Assembly: GCF_025655475.1 (NCBI RefSeq)
Contig: NZ_JAHTIK010000001.1
Location: 5,850,503-5,909,680 of the forward strand
Direction: 5' to 3'
From: Kitasatospora sp. DSM 101779
GTDB taxonomy: Bacteria; Actinomycetota; Actinomycetes; Streptomycetales; Streptomycetaceae
DNA: 59,178 nucleotides
The translations under genes and the position numbers were made by a program. Each line of letters starts with the position of its first letter. The first letter of the stretch is position 1. Below are positions 32,250-42,100 of the stretch, one piece after another. Below the pieces are notes generated by a model, which saw only the letters and a program-made list of their open reading frames with translations, made no database searches and was not told the origin of the DNA.

Positions 32250-33383
32250 ATGAACATCCTTGCCGAGCAGGTCCCAGCCGACCTGGCCCTGACCGGCCCG
32301 GCCACGCCCGACGTGCCCCCGTCCGGCCGGGAGCCGCTGATCGTCGCCCTGATCCCCGCGCACAACGAGGCGCAGCGGATCGGAGCGGCCCTCGCCGCGC
32401 TGAGGCGGCAGTCCCCGGCGCCCGACCGGACGGTGGTGGTCTGCGACAACTGCACCGACGACACCGCCCTGGTCGCCGCCGTGCTCGGCGCCGAGGTCAT
32501 GAGCACCGCGGACAACCGGGACAAGAAGGCCGGCGCACTCAACCAGGCCCTCGCCCGGCTCGAACCCGAGCTGGCCGACACCGACCTCGTGCTCGTCCAG
32601 GACGCCGACACCACCCTCAACCCGGGCTTCCTGCGGGCCGCGGTGGACGCCTCCACCGAGGGCGTCGGCGGCGTCGGCGGGATCTTCTACGGCGAGCCCG
32701 GCGGCGGCCTGCTCGGTGTCCTGCAGCGGATCGAGTTCCACCGGTACGCCATCTCGATCGCCCGCAAGCGCTACCGGGCGGAGGTCCTCACCGGCACCGC
32801 CAGCCTGTTCCGGGCCGGTGTCCTGCGCGAGATCCACCGGGCCCGGCGCTCCGGCCGGCTCGGAGGCGGCACCGGCTACTACTCGGTGTCGTCACTGACC
32901 GAGGACGACGAGATCACCAAGGCCGTCCGCACGCTCGGCTACCGCACGGTCTCGCCGCCCGGCTGCGAGGTGGTGACCGAGGTGATGCCGACCGTCCCCC
33001 GGCTGTGGCAGCAGCGCCTGCGCTGGCAGCGCGGCGCACTCGAGAACCTGCGGGACTACGGCTGGACGCGGGTGACGGCGCCGTACATCCTGCGCCAGTT
33101 CCTGATGGCGCTCTCCGTCCTCTTCATGTTCATGTACCTCGGCTACATGCTCCTCACCACGCTGCTCTTCGGCTGGCCCCAGCTGTCGACCCTCTGGGCG
33201 TGCGTGGGGCTCGTCTTCGTCCTGGAGAAGGTCGTCACCGCGCGGAAGGCCGGCTGGCGCGCCCACCTCCTGGTCCTCACGTTGGTCGTGGAACTCGTCT
33301 ACGACGTCATTCAGCACTGCATCTACGTCCAGGCGCTCTGGAGGTTCGCATGGAAGAGAGAACAGCGATGGTGCGCGACATAG
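32250..33383 (+). CDS. Processive-type family 2 glycosyltransferase
   Basis: 377 residues. The N-terminal nucleotide-sugar domain has LIVALIPAHNEAQRIGAAL, the DxD-like LVQDADTTLN, acceptor-side TGTASLFR, catalytic-base region LTEDDEITKAV and QRLRWQRG (QxxRW). C-terminal membrane helices follow (FLMALSVLFMFMYLGYMLL, LWACVGLVFVLEKV). This is the layout of bacterial polysaccharide synthases related to cellulose or hyaluronan synthases. The product is unknown. A 48-codon gene follows 70 bp downstream, probably in the same transcript. Confidence 0.88.
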   Translation: MNILAEQVPADLALTGPATPDVPPSGREPLIVALIPAHNEAQRIGAALAALRRQSPAPDRTVVVCDNCTDDTALVAAVLGAEVMSTADNRDKKAGALNQALARLEPELADTDLVLVQDADTTLNPGFLRAAVDASTEGVGGVGGIFYGEPGGGLLGVLQRIEFHRYAISIARKRYRAEVLTGTASLFRAGVLREIHRARRSGRLGGGTGYYSVSSLTEDDEITKAVRTLGYRTVSPPGCEVVTEVMPTVPRLWQQRLRWQRGALENLRDYGWTRVTAPYILRQFLMALSVLFMFMYLGYMLLTTLLFGWPQLSTLWACVGLVFVLEKVVTARKAGWRAHLLVLTLVVELVYDVIQHCIYVQALWRFAWKREQRWCAT

Positions 33384-33453
33384 CGAACGCACCGTCGTCC
33401 GCAAGGAACCCGCTCACCACGTGCCGCCGCCCGGCGGACCAGAGGAGGAAAAC

Positions 33454-33600
33454 ATGTACGGACAGCTCCCAACCTGGGGTGCGGCCGGTACGGCCGGAAC
33501 GCTGGCCGCGACCGGCGTGAACTCGATGGGCCTGCTCGTGGCGGCGTTCACGCTGACCATGGCGGGCGCCGCGCTGATGCGACTGCTCCCGCGCCGCTGA
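33454..33600 (+). CDS. 48-residue membrane peptide with LAATG motif
   Basis: The ribosome site AGAGGAGGAA (33441-33450) is one of the best in the window and sits right before the ATG. The product begins MYGQLPTWGAAGTAG, has LAATG at residues 17-21, then a hydrophobic helix (MGLLVAAFTLTMAGAALM) and ends RLLPRR. LAxTG plus helix plus positive tail is the shape of a class E sortase sorting signal, but there is no signal peptide. It follows the glycosyltransferase and may be a small subunit of it. Confidence 0.65.
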   Translation: MYGQLPTWGAAGTAGTLAATGVNSMGLLVAAFTLTMAGAALMRLLPRR

Positions 33601-33705
33601 GCCCGAGGGCGGCCCACCCGCCCGTCCGCCCGTGGTCGTCGGCCTCCCGGCCGGCGGCCGCGGCGGACGGTCAGGGCCTGTCCCGGGGACGGGACCGGAC
33701 GACTC

Positions 33706-34497
33706 CTACGGCAGCCAGTTTGGGGCGGGCTGCATCACGACCAGCCGGTCGGCCTCCATGGTCGCCGGCCGGGAGCCCCGCGGCGGGGTGTGGAAGTTCC
33801 CGTCGTCCACCGCCAGGTTGAGGATCGGGTACGCGGCGAAGTCCCCGCCGACGCCCAGCCCGTCCTCGTACGCGCGGACCAGGTGGTCCAGGTCGGTGCC
33901 GACGTACCAGACCACGCTGTCGGCGCCGAAGCGTGCCCCGACCCAGAGCCAGCGCCCCGCACCGATCTCCGGCCCCGAGTACAGCGCACCCGAGCCCGGC
34001 GGCAGGACGTGGTTGGCGAACTCGATGGTGCCCGGGAAGTCGGCGTGCCACTCGAAGACGTCCAGCTCGTTGTGGCCGTCGCGCCACGTCCACAGCCCGG
34101 GCCAGGTGCCCGAGCCCGCGGCGGGCAGCCGGACGTGGGCCATCAGCAGGCCGCCGGTGCGGATCTGCGCGCCGGTGCCGCCAGATGCGCAGGAGTCGCC
34201 GGTGGTCAGCAGCCCGGTGTTCCACCGCCCGTCGGCCCGCGGGGTGGCAGTGATCGTCAGGTGTCCGCGGGCCGTGCTGAGCGCCGTCGTGGTGAGGTGG
34301 TCCAGCTTGTAGTGGCCGGGGTTGGACGTGCACTGCGCGTACGCGGCGCTCTGCCAGCCCCATGGGCGGCCGGGGCCGAGGTCGAGTGTGCGGAAGGAAT
34401 CGTCCAGCACGGTGGTCGAGGGGTGCTCCGCGGCAGCGGCGGGGGCCGCGGCCGCCGAACACAGCAGTGCGGCCGAGGTCAGTACGCGCAGGAACAT
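33706..34497 (-). CDS. Secreted GH16-like protein
   Basis: A 263-residue precursor with a signal peptide (LTSAALLCSAAAAPAAAA, cleaved near 23) and a concanavalin-like beta-sandwich. The GH16 catalytic motif E-x-D-x-x-E is present as NELDVFEWHAD (Glu144, Asp146, Glu149), with Trp-rich flanks (GTWPGLWTWRDG). Members cut beta-1,3/1,4-glucans, galactans or wall polymers; the substrate is unclear. No carbohydrate-binding module. It is divergent from glnE. Confidence 0.75.
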   Translation of the reverse strand: MFLRVLTSAALLCSAAAAPAAAAEHPSTTVLDDSFRTLDLGPGRPWGWQSAAYAQCTSNPGHYKLDHLTTTALSTARGHLTITATPRADGRWNTGLLTTGDSCASGGTGAQIRTGGLLMAHVRLPAAGSGTWPGLWTWRDGHNELDVFEWHADFPGTIEFANHVLPPGSGALYSGPEIGAGRWLWVGARFGADSVVWYVGTDLDHLVRAYEDGLGVGGDFAAYPILNLAVDDGNFHTPPRGSRPATMEADRLVVMQPAPNWLP

Positions 34498-34656
34498 CGG
34501 GCTTTCCGATCGTGGCAGGGTCGCCGTGCTCCCACCATGGGGCCGCCGCCGGAGTTCCTCACCTCGGCCGGGCCCGTGCGGGCTATCGGGTCGTGCGGCC
34601 CTTAGGCTCGTAGGTACTGCATGTTCGGATGCTCGGAGCGCCGTACCGGAGGGGCC

Positions 34657-37600
34657 ATGGCGGTGGAGGAGCGGACCGGCGGCCGGACCAGCCGCCTGGA
34701 GGTCCGGCTGGTCAGGCGCGGATTCGAGGACCCGGACGCCGCCGTCGCGCGCCTCGCCGAGCCGGCGCTCACCGGCCTCGCCGGAGACTCCCTGCTGCTG
34801 GACTCGCTCGGCTCCACCGCCGACCCCGACCTCGCCCTGTCCGGCCTCGCCCGCCTGCTGGAGGCCCTCGACGAGCCCGAACGGCACACCCTGCGCGACA
34901 CCCTCACCACCGCCAAACCGCTGCGCGACCGCCTGCTCGCCGTTCTCGGCGCCTCCGCCGCCCTCGGCGACCACCTGGCCCGCCACCCCGAGGACTGGCA
35001 CGCCCTGGTCAGCTTCGAGCAGCGCGACATCCACCCCGGCGCCGCCGAGTTCCGCCGCGCCCTCGCCGAGCGGGTCTGGGCCGCCGACCCGCCCCGCCGC
35101 CCCGACGTGCTGCGCACCGCCTACCGCCGCTGCCTGCTCGCCATCGCCGCCCGCGACCTCACCGGCACCACCGACCTGTCGCAGACCTCCGCCGAACTCG
35201 CCGACCTCGCCGGCGCGACCCTGCAGACCGCCCTGGACATCGCCTCCGACGAGGACCCGGCCGCCGCGGCCGCCTGCCGGCTCGCCGTGATCGGCATGGG
35301 CAAGTGCGGCGGCGGCGAACTCAACTACGTCTCCGACGTGGACGTGATCTTCGTCGCCGAGCCGGGCGAGGGCACCGAGGAGCACCGGGCGATGCAGGCC
35401 GCCACCCGGCTCGCCGCCCGGCTGATGCGGATCTGCTCGGACACCACCGGCGAGGGCGTCATCTGGCCGGTCGACGCCAACCTCCGACCCGAGGGCCGCA
35501 ACGGGCCGCTGGTGCGCACCCTCGCCAGCCACCTCGCCTACTACCAGCGCTGGGCCAAGACCTGGGAGTTCCAGGCCCTGCTCAAGGCCCGCCCGGTCGC
35601 CGGCGACATGGAGCTCGGCGCCGCCTACACCGAGGCCATCGCCCCGCTGGTGTGGCAGGCCGCCGCCCGGGAGAACTTCGTCGCCGACGTCCAGCAGATG
35701 CGCCGCCGCGTCGTCGACGCCATCCCCGCCACCGAGCTCGACCGGCAGCTCAAGCTCGGCCCCGGCGGTCTGCGCGACGTCGAGTTCGCCGTCCAGCTGC
35801 TCCAGCTGGTGCACGGCCGCACCGACCCCGCGCTGCGCAGCGGCAACACCCTGCAGGCCCTGCAGGCGCTCAGCGACGGCGGCTACGTCGGCCGGGCCGA
35901 CGCCGCCTCCCTGGACACCGCCTACCGCTTCCTGCGCGCGATGGAGCACCGCATCCAGCTGCACCGGCTGCGCCGCACCCACCTGATGCCGACCGGCCAG
36001 GCCGACCAGCGGCGCCTGGCCCGCTCGCTCGCCGTCCTGATCAACGACGACACCCGGGCCGACCCGGTCGCCGCCCTGCACCGCGAATGGCGGCGGCACG
36101 CCGTCGAGGTCCGCCGGCTGCACGAGCGGCTGTTCTACCGGCCGCTGCTGGACGCCGTCGCCGAGCTGCCCGCCGGCGCGGCGGGCCTGCGCGCCGACGC
36201 CGCCAAGGCCCGGCTGGAGGCGCTCGGCTACGCCGACCCCGCCGCCGCGCTGCGCCACCTGACCGCCCTCGCCTCCGGCGTCAGCCGCAAGGCCGCGATC
36301 CAGCGCACCCTGCTGCCCGTCCTGCTCGGCTGGTTCGCCGACTCCGCCGACCCGGACGCCGGACTGCTCAACTTCCGGCAGGTCTCCGACGCGCTCGGCC
36401 GCACCCCCTGGTACCTGCGGCTGCTGCGCGACGAGGGCGCCGCAGCCGAGCAGCTCGCCCGGGTGCTGTCGGCCGGCCGGCTCGCCCCGGACCTGTTGCT
36501 GCGCGCGCCCGAGGCGGTCGCCATGCTCGGCGACCCGCAGGGCCTGGTGCCGCGCGGCCGGGCCGCGCTGGAGCAGGAGATACTCGCCGCGGTCGGCCGG
36601 GCCGGGGACGCCGCCGCCGGCGTCGCCGCGGCCCGGGCCGTCCGCCGCCGCGAACTCTTCCGCACCTCCGCCGCCGACGTGCTCGGCCGGCTCGGCGACG
36701 ACCCGGCCGAGGCCCTCGACACCGCGGCCGAGGCGCTCACCGCCCTGAACGCGGCCACCCTGCAGGGCGCCCTGCGCGCCTGCATCGCCGGCTGGGAGGC
36801 CCGCAACGGCGAGCTGCCGACCAGGATCGCCGTCATCGCGATGGGCCGCTTCGGCGGCCACGAGCTCGGCTACGGCTCCGACGCGGACGTGCTGCTCGTC
36901 CACGAGCCGGTGCTGGAGGCCCTCGACGAGGACGCCGCCCGGGCCGCCCACGCCGTCTGCCACGAGCTGCGCACCCTGCTCGCCGCCCCCTCCACCGAAC
37001 CGCCGCTGCTGGTCGACGCCGACCTGCGCCCCGAGGGCCGCAACGGCCCGCTGGTGCGCACCCTCGCCTCCTACGCCGCCTACTACCGGCGGTGGTCGCA
37101 CGTCTGGGAGAGCCAGGCGCTGCTGCGGGCCGAGCCGGTGGCCGGCGACGCCGGGCTGGGGGAGCGGTTCCGGGCGCTGATCGACCCGCTGCGCTATCCG
37201 GGCGGTGGCGTGCCGGACCGCGACCTGGTGGAGATCCGGCGGATCAAGGCCCGGATCGAGTCCGAGCGGCTGCCGCGGGGCGCCGACCCCACCACCCACA
37301 CCAAGATCGGCCGGGGCGGTCTGGCCGATGTCGAGTGGGTGGTGCAGCTCTTCCAGCTCCAGCACGGCCACGAGCTGCCGGGGCTGCGCACCACCCGGAC
37401 GAGGGCCGCGCTCGCGGAGGCCGCCCGGGCCGGGCTGGTCGCGCACGAGGACGCCCTGGTGCTGGACACCGCCTGGGTGCTGGCCTCCCGGGTGCGCAGC
37501 GCCGTGATGCTGGTGCGCGGCCGGCCCGGGGACAGCTTCCCCGGCGACGCCCGGGAGCTCGCCGGGGTCGCCCGCTACCTCGGCTACGGCGCCGGGCACT

Positions 37601-37680
37601 CCGGTGAGCTGGTGGACGACTACCGGCGCACGACCCGGCGGGCCCGCGCGGTGGTGGAGCGGCTGTTCTACGGTCCGTGA
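34657..37680 (+). CDS. glnE: Glutamine synthetase adenylyltransferase/deadenylase
   Basis: Adds AMP to a tyrosine of glutamine synthetase I, or removes it, according to nitrogen status. The 1007-residue product has two nucleotidyltransferase halves: deadenylylase with GKCGGGELNYVSDVDVIFV (about residue 212) and adenylylase with GRFGGHELGYGSDADVLLV (about 729). Each is followed by RPEGRNGPLVRTLAS, and helical linkers separate them. ATG 34657 is chosen because GGAGGGG lies just upstream and the sequence then resembles other actinobacterial GlnE starts; ATG 34621 is possible. Its target GlnA is not in this window; the local GlnA2 lacks the tyrosine. Confidence 0.95.
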   Translation: MAVEERTGGRTSRLEVRLVRRGFEDPDAAVARLAEPALTGLAGDSLLLDSLGSTADPDLALSGLARLLEALDEPERHTLRDTLTTAKPLRDRLLAVLGASAALGDHLARHPEDWHALVSFEQRDIHPGAAEFRRALAERVWAADPPRRPDVLRTAYRRCLLAIAARDLTGTTDLSQTSAELADLAGATLQTALDIASDEDPAAAAACRLAVIGMGKCGGGELNYVSDVDVIFVAEPGEGTEEHRAMQAATRLAARLMRICSDTTGEGVIWPVDANLRPEGRNGPLVRTLASHLAYYQRWAKTWEFQALLKARPVAGDMELGAAYTEAIAPLVWQAAARENFVADVQQMRRRVVDAIPATELDRQLKLGPGGLRDVEFAVQLLQLVHGRTDPALRSGNTLQALQALSDGGYVGRADAASLDTAYRFLRAMEHRIQLHRLRRTHLMPTGQADQRRLARSLAVLINDDTRADPVAALHREWRRHAVEVRRLHERLFYRPLLDAVAELPAGAAGLRADAAKARLEALGYADPAAALRHLTALASGVSRKAAIQRTLLPVLLGWFADSADPDAGLLNFRQVSDALGRTPWYLRLLRDEGAAAEQLARVLSAGRLAPDLLLRAPEAVAMLGDPQGLVPRGRAALEQEILAAVGRAGDAAAGVAAARAVRRRELFRTSAADVLGRLGDDPAEALDTAAEALTALNAATLQGALRACIAGWEARNGELPTRIAVIAMGRFGGHELGYGSDADVLLVHEPVLEALDEDAARAAHAVCHELRTLLAAPSTEPPLLVDADLRPEGRNGPLVRTLASYAAYYRRWSHVWESQALLRAEPVAGDAGLGERFRALIDPLRYPGGGVPDRDLVEIRRIKARIESERLPRGADPTTHTKIGRGGLADVEWVVQLFQLQHGHELPGLRTTRTRAALAEAARAGLVAHEDALVLDTAWVLASRVRSAVMLVRGRPGDSFPGDARELAGVARYLGYGAGHSGELVDDYRRTTRRARAVVERLFYGP

Positions 37681-37694
37681 CGGCCGCGGCCGTC
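37679..37694. terminator. Palindrome between glnE and the PAP2 gene
   Basis: The 16-bp perfect palindrome GACGGCCGCGGCCGTC overlaps the last two bases of the glnE stop and lies between convergent genes. A bidirectional terminator is possible. Confidence 0.35.
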
Positions 37695-37720
37695 GGCCCA
37701 CGGCCGGGTGAGGCCCGCGG

Positions 37721-38686
37721 TCAGTTGCGGCCGGCGCCGACCGGCGTCGTCCAGTGCACCGGCACGGTGACCGGCTGAGGGCGCGGCCCGCCCGGCACCC
37801 TCGGCAGCTGGTACGCCCAGACGTGGTAGACCAGCCGGGCGGCCAGGAAGCCGACCGCGAGGCAGAGCACGCCGCCGACGGCGTCCATCCAGAAGTGGTT
37901 GGCGGTCGAGACGATCACGACCAGGGTGACCGCCGGATAGAGCAGGCCGAGCACCCGCACCCAGGTGCGGTGGGCCAGGAAGAAGATGGTCAGACCGCAC
38001 CAGAGCGACCAGCCGATGTGCATCGAGGGCATCGCCGCGTACTGGTTGGAGACGTGCGCCGCGGGACCGGAGGCCATCGACCCCCAGGTGTGGTGGACGG
38101 CGACGGTGTCGATGAAGCCGCCGCCGGTCATCAGGCGGGGCGGTGCCAGGGGGAAGCAGTAGAAGCCGACCAGGGCGATGCCGGTGGTCACGAAGAGGAC
38201 CGTGCGGGTGGCCGCGTAGCGGCCGGGATGTCTGCGGTACAGCCAGACCAGCACCCCGATCGTCACGATGAAGTGCAGGGTCGCGTAGTAGTAGTTCATA
38301 CCGACGATCAACCACTCGGCCCGGTCGACGGTGTGGTTGACCGCCCGCTCTATGCCGACGCCGAGGGCGCGCTCGAAGCGCCACACCCAGTCGGCGTGCT
38401 TCTGGGCGATCGAGGCCTGCTCGGGGACGGCGTTGCGCACCAGCGAGTACAGCCAGTAGCTGATGCCGATCAGCGCGAGCTCGAACCAGAGCCGGGGCCG
38501 GGCGGGGGAGCTGCGCTGGGTGCGGACCCGCGCGCGGAGCGCGGCGGAGCGCGTACGGGCGGCGCTGGTGGCTCCGTCCGGCAGCGAGGTCCTGCGGTGC
38601 ACGCCCTCGCCCGGGACGGAACCGCCGGTGGACGCCGCGCCGGCGCGGTCGGCGTCGGCTGCGTGGATCTCGGTCGGTTCCCCCAT
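37721..38686 (-). CDS. PAP2-superfamily membrane phosphatase
   Basis: About 321 residues with six membrane segments after a 75-residue Ser/Arg-rich cytoplasmic tail. The acid-phosphatase motifs SNQYAAMPSMHIGWSLW and ANHFWMDAVGG (catalytic His-x-x-x-Asp) resemble the inositol-phosphoceramide synthase (AUR1-like) branch. It probably acts on lipid phosphates or phosphoinositol headgroups at the outer membrane face. The ATG at 38686 is a choice; in-frame starts up to 38806 exist and no start has a clear ribosome site. It converges on glnE. Confidence 0.75.
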   Translation of the reverse strand: MGEPTEIHAADADRAGAASTGGSVPGEGVHRRTSLPDGATSAARTRSAALRARVRTQRSSPARPRLWFELALIGISYWLYSLVRNAVPEQASIAQKHADWVWRFERALGVGIERAVNHTVDRAEWLIVGMNYYYATLHFIVTIGVLVWLYRRHPGRYAATRTVLFVTTGIALVGFYCFPLAPPRLMTGGGFIDTVAVHHTWGSMASGPAAHVSNQYAAMPSMHIGWSLWCGLTIFFLAHRTWVRVLGLLYPAVTLVVIVSTANHFWMDAVGGVLCLAVGFLAARLVYHVWAYQLPRVPGGPRPQPVTVPVHWTTPVGAGRN

Positions 38687-39025
38687 GGACGAGAAGTCTG
38701 CCAGACGTCCCGTGGCCGTCCGCTCATCCTCTGGTCGGGGATTCTTCACCGGCTGTCCCCCTGCGGATGGAGGGGGAGTGAGCCTGGGGGGACGCATGCA
38801 ATCCATTGTTGCGTGTGCGCATCACAGGGGTCGAACCGGGGTGACCCGGGCGTCCGGGGGCGGTGTGGTTCACGGGGGAGCCCGTCGGGTGCTGTCAGGC
38901 ACCGGACCGGGTCGTCCGGACCCGACGGGCGGCAATCCCCGTGAAACGCGCCCGGCATCCGGCGGTACTTCCCGGGCGCACGTACGACTCTGCGGCCTTC
39001 GCAACGGTTCGGTCAAGAGGTTGGT

Positions 39026-39073
39026 TGCAACATTTTCAGCATCTTGCTGAAACATCTTGCAGCGCGCTAGCGT
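39026..39073 (+). promoter_or_regulatory. Promoter and operator of the amylase-pullulanase gene
   Basis: The inverted repeat TTTCAGCA-TCT-TGCTGAAA (39034-39052) is flanked by TTGCA boxes (TTGCAAC at 39026, CTTGCAG at 39057). It overlaps a possible -35 TTGCTG (39044-39049) placed 18 bp before TAGCGT (39068-39073). The boxes resemble those before the second amylase gene and known maltose-type (MalR/Reg1) targets of streptomycetes. The stretch 38690-39020 upstream shows nothing else. Confidence 0.55.
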
Positions 39074-39123
39074 CCACGCCACCTCAACTCAATGACGAAC
39101 GAGCCGCCCCAAGGGAGCCCGCT

Positions 39124-42100
39124 GTGGCCGATGCTCAGCCCCGCCGTTCTCGGAGCACCACCCCGTACCGCAGACCCCGCCGAGCAGCCGTCCTGCTGGC
39201 CGCGTCCCTGATCTCCGCCACCCTCGGTTCGGCTCCGCTGGCCGCCGCCGCGGCCCCGCCCGCCCCGCCCTCCGACGCCGCGCTCGCCGCCACCGCAGGC
39301 CGGCACGACCTCACGCGGGAGCAGTTCTACTTCGTCCTTCCCGACCGCTTCGCCAACGGAAACACCGCGAACGACACCGGGGGCATCACCGGCGGCCGCC
39401 TCGACAACGGCTTCGACCCCGCCGACAAGGGCTTCTACCACGGCGGCGACCTGCAGGGCCTGATCGACAAGCTCGACTACATCGAGGACCTCGGCACCAC
39501 CGCCATCTGGATGGCGCCGATATTCAAGAACAAGCCCGTCCAGGGCACCGGCGCCGACGCCTCGGCCGGCTACCACGGCTACTGGATCACCGACTTCACC
39601 CAGGTCGACCCGCACTTCGGCACCAACGACCAGCTCAAGGAGCTGATCCGCAAGGCGCACGCCAAGGGCATCAAGGTCTTCTTCGACGTCATCACCAACC
39701 ACACCGCCGACGTCGTCGACTTCGCCGAGCACACCTACGACTACCGCTCGGCCGGCGCCTACCCGACCCTGGACGCGGACGGCAACCCGGTCGACGAGAC
39801 GGCCGTCGCCGACGCCGGCACCGCCTGGCCGAGGATCACCAAGGACTCGTTCCCCTACAGCCCGGTGCTGCGCACCCCGGCCGACGCGAACGCCAAGACC
39901 CCGTCCTGGCTGAACGACCCCTCGCTCTACCACAACCGCGGCAACTCGACCTTCGTCGGCGAGTCCTCCACCGAGGGCGACTTCTCCGGCCTGGACGACC
40001 TCGACACCCAGAACCCCAAGGTCGTCGAGGGCATGAAGAAGATCTACCAGACCTGGGTCGCCGAGGCCGGCGTCGACGGCTTCCGGATCGACACCGTCAA
40101 GCACGTCAACATGGCGTTCTGGCAGAACTGGGCGCCCGCGCTCAAGCAGTTCGCCGCCCAGCGCGGCAACAAGGACTTCTTCATGTTCGGCGAGGTCTAC
40201 TCCGCCGACCCGTCCGTCACCGCGCCGTATGTCACCAAGGGCAAGCTGCAGGCCACCCTGGACTTCGCCTTCCAGGACGCGGCCCGCCGGTTCGTCTCGC
40301 AGAACGGCTCCGCCAAGTCCCTCGCCGAGCTGTACGCGCAGGACTACCGCTACACCACCGGCGCCACCGACGCGTACGAGCTGCCGACCTTCCTCGGCAA
40401 CCACGACATGGGCCGCTTCGGCAGCTTCCTGCAGAGCGACAACCCGGGCGCGAGCCAGGACCTGCTGCTGAAGAAGGACCTGCTCGCCAACGAGCTGCAG
40501 TTCCTCACCCGCGGCCAGCCGGTCGTCTACTACGGCGACGAGCAGGGCTTCACCGGCGCGGGCGGCGACAAGGACGCCCGGCAGGACATGTTCGCCTCCA
40601 GGACCCCCTCCTACAACGCCGACAACGTCATCGGCGGCAGCAAGGGCTCCACCGACCGCTACGGCAGGCACGGCGCGCTCTACGAGGGCATCTCCGACCT
40701 CGCCTCGCTGCGCGAGGCCCACCCGGCGCTCGCCGACGGCGCCCAGATCGAGCGGTACGCCGCCGACGGCGCCGGCGTGTACGCCTTCTCCCGGATCGAC
40801 GCCAAGCAGCAGGTCGAGTACCTGGTCGCGGTGAACAACGCGGCCGAGCCGAAGACCGTCGCCCTGGACACCTACTCCGCCGGCATGGACTTCCGGTCGG
40901 TGTACCCGGCCGCCGGCGCCAAGGCCACCACCGGCGCCGACCGCAAGCTCACCGTCACCGTGCCGCCGATGTCCTCGGTGGTCTACAAGGCGTCCGGCAG
41001 GCTCGCCAAGCCCGCGGCCGGCCCGCAGATCACCCTGCAGGCGCCCGCCGACGGCTCCACCGGCACCGTCACCGTCGGTGCCCAGGTGCCCGGCACCGGC
41101 TTCGACCGGGTCACCTTCGCCGCGCAGGTGGGCAACGGCCCGTGGCAGGTCCTCGGCACCGCCGACAACGGCGCCTTCAAGGTCACCCAGGACGTCTCGG
41201 CGGCCGCCCCCGGCACCGTCGTCCGCTACAAGGCCGTCGTCCAGGACTCGGCCGGCCGGCTCGCCTCCACCACCGGCTCCTTCACCACCGGCTCCCCGGT
41301 ACCGCAGCAGGCCCCGAGCTCCACCTCCCGCCCCTACGCGGTCGTGCACTACCAGCGCAAGAACGGCGACTACGACGGCTGGAACCTCTACGCCTGGGGC
41401 GATCTCGCCGACGGCGAGTCCACCACCTGGCCCGACGGGCACGGCTTCGTCGGCCGCGACGCCTACGGTGCTTTCGCCTACGTCAAGCTGAAGTCCGGCG
41501 CCTCCGACGTCGGCTTCGTCGTCGAGAACAACGGCACCAAGGACGTCGACGCCGACCGCCACATCGACCTCGGCACCACCGGCGAGGTGTGGATCAAGGA
41601 GGGCGACCCGGCCGTCCGCACCGCCGACCCCGACCCGGCCGTGCCGGTGAAGGAGAACACCGCGGTCATCCACTACCACCGCGCGGACGGCAAGTACGAC
41701 GGCTGGGGCCTGCACGACTGGACGGGCGCGGCCAACCCCACCGACTGGGGCAGCCCGCTGATGCCGACCCGCAGGGACGCGTTCGGCGCGGTCTTCGAGG
41801 TGCCGCTCGCCGAGGGCGCGACCAGCCTCAGTTACATCGTCCACAACGGCAACGACAAGGACCTGCCGCAGGACCAGTCGCTGAACTTCGCCACCAGCGG
41901 CCGCGAGATCTGGATCGTCGGCGGCCAGGAGGGGTACCTGCTGCCGCAGGCCGCCGGCACCTCCTCGCAGCTCGACCTCACCTCCTCGCGCGCCCAGTGG
42001 ATCGACGCGAAGACCGTCGTGGTGCCCGCCAACTACGGCGCCGGCGACGCCGCGCTCAAGGGCGGCACCAGCGCCCAGCTGATCTTCGACCCGGCCGGCG

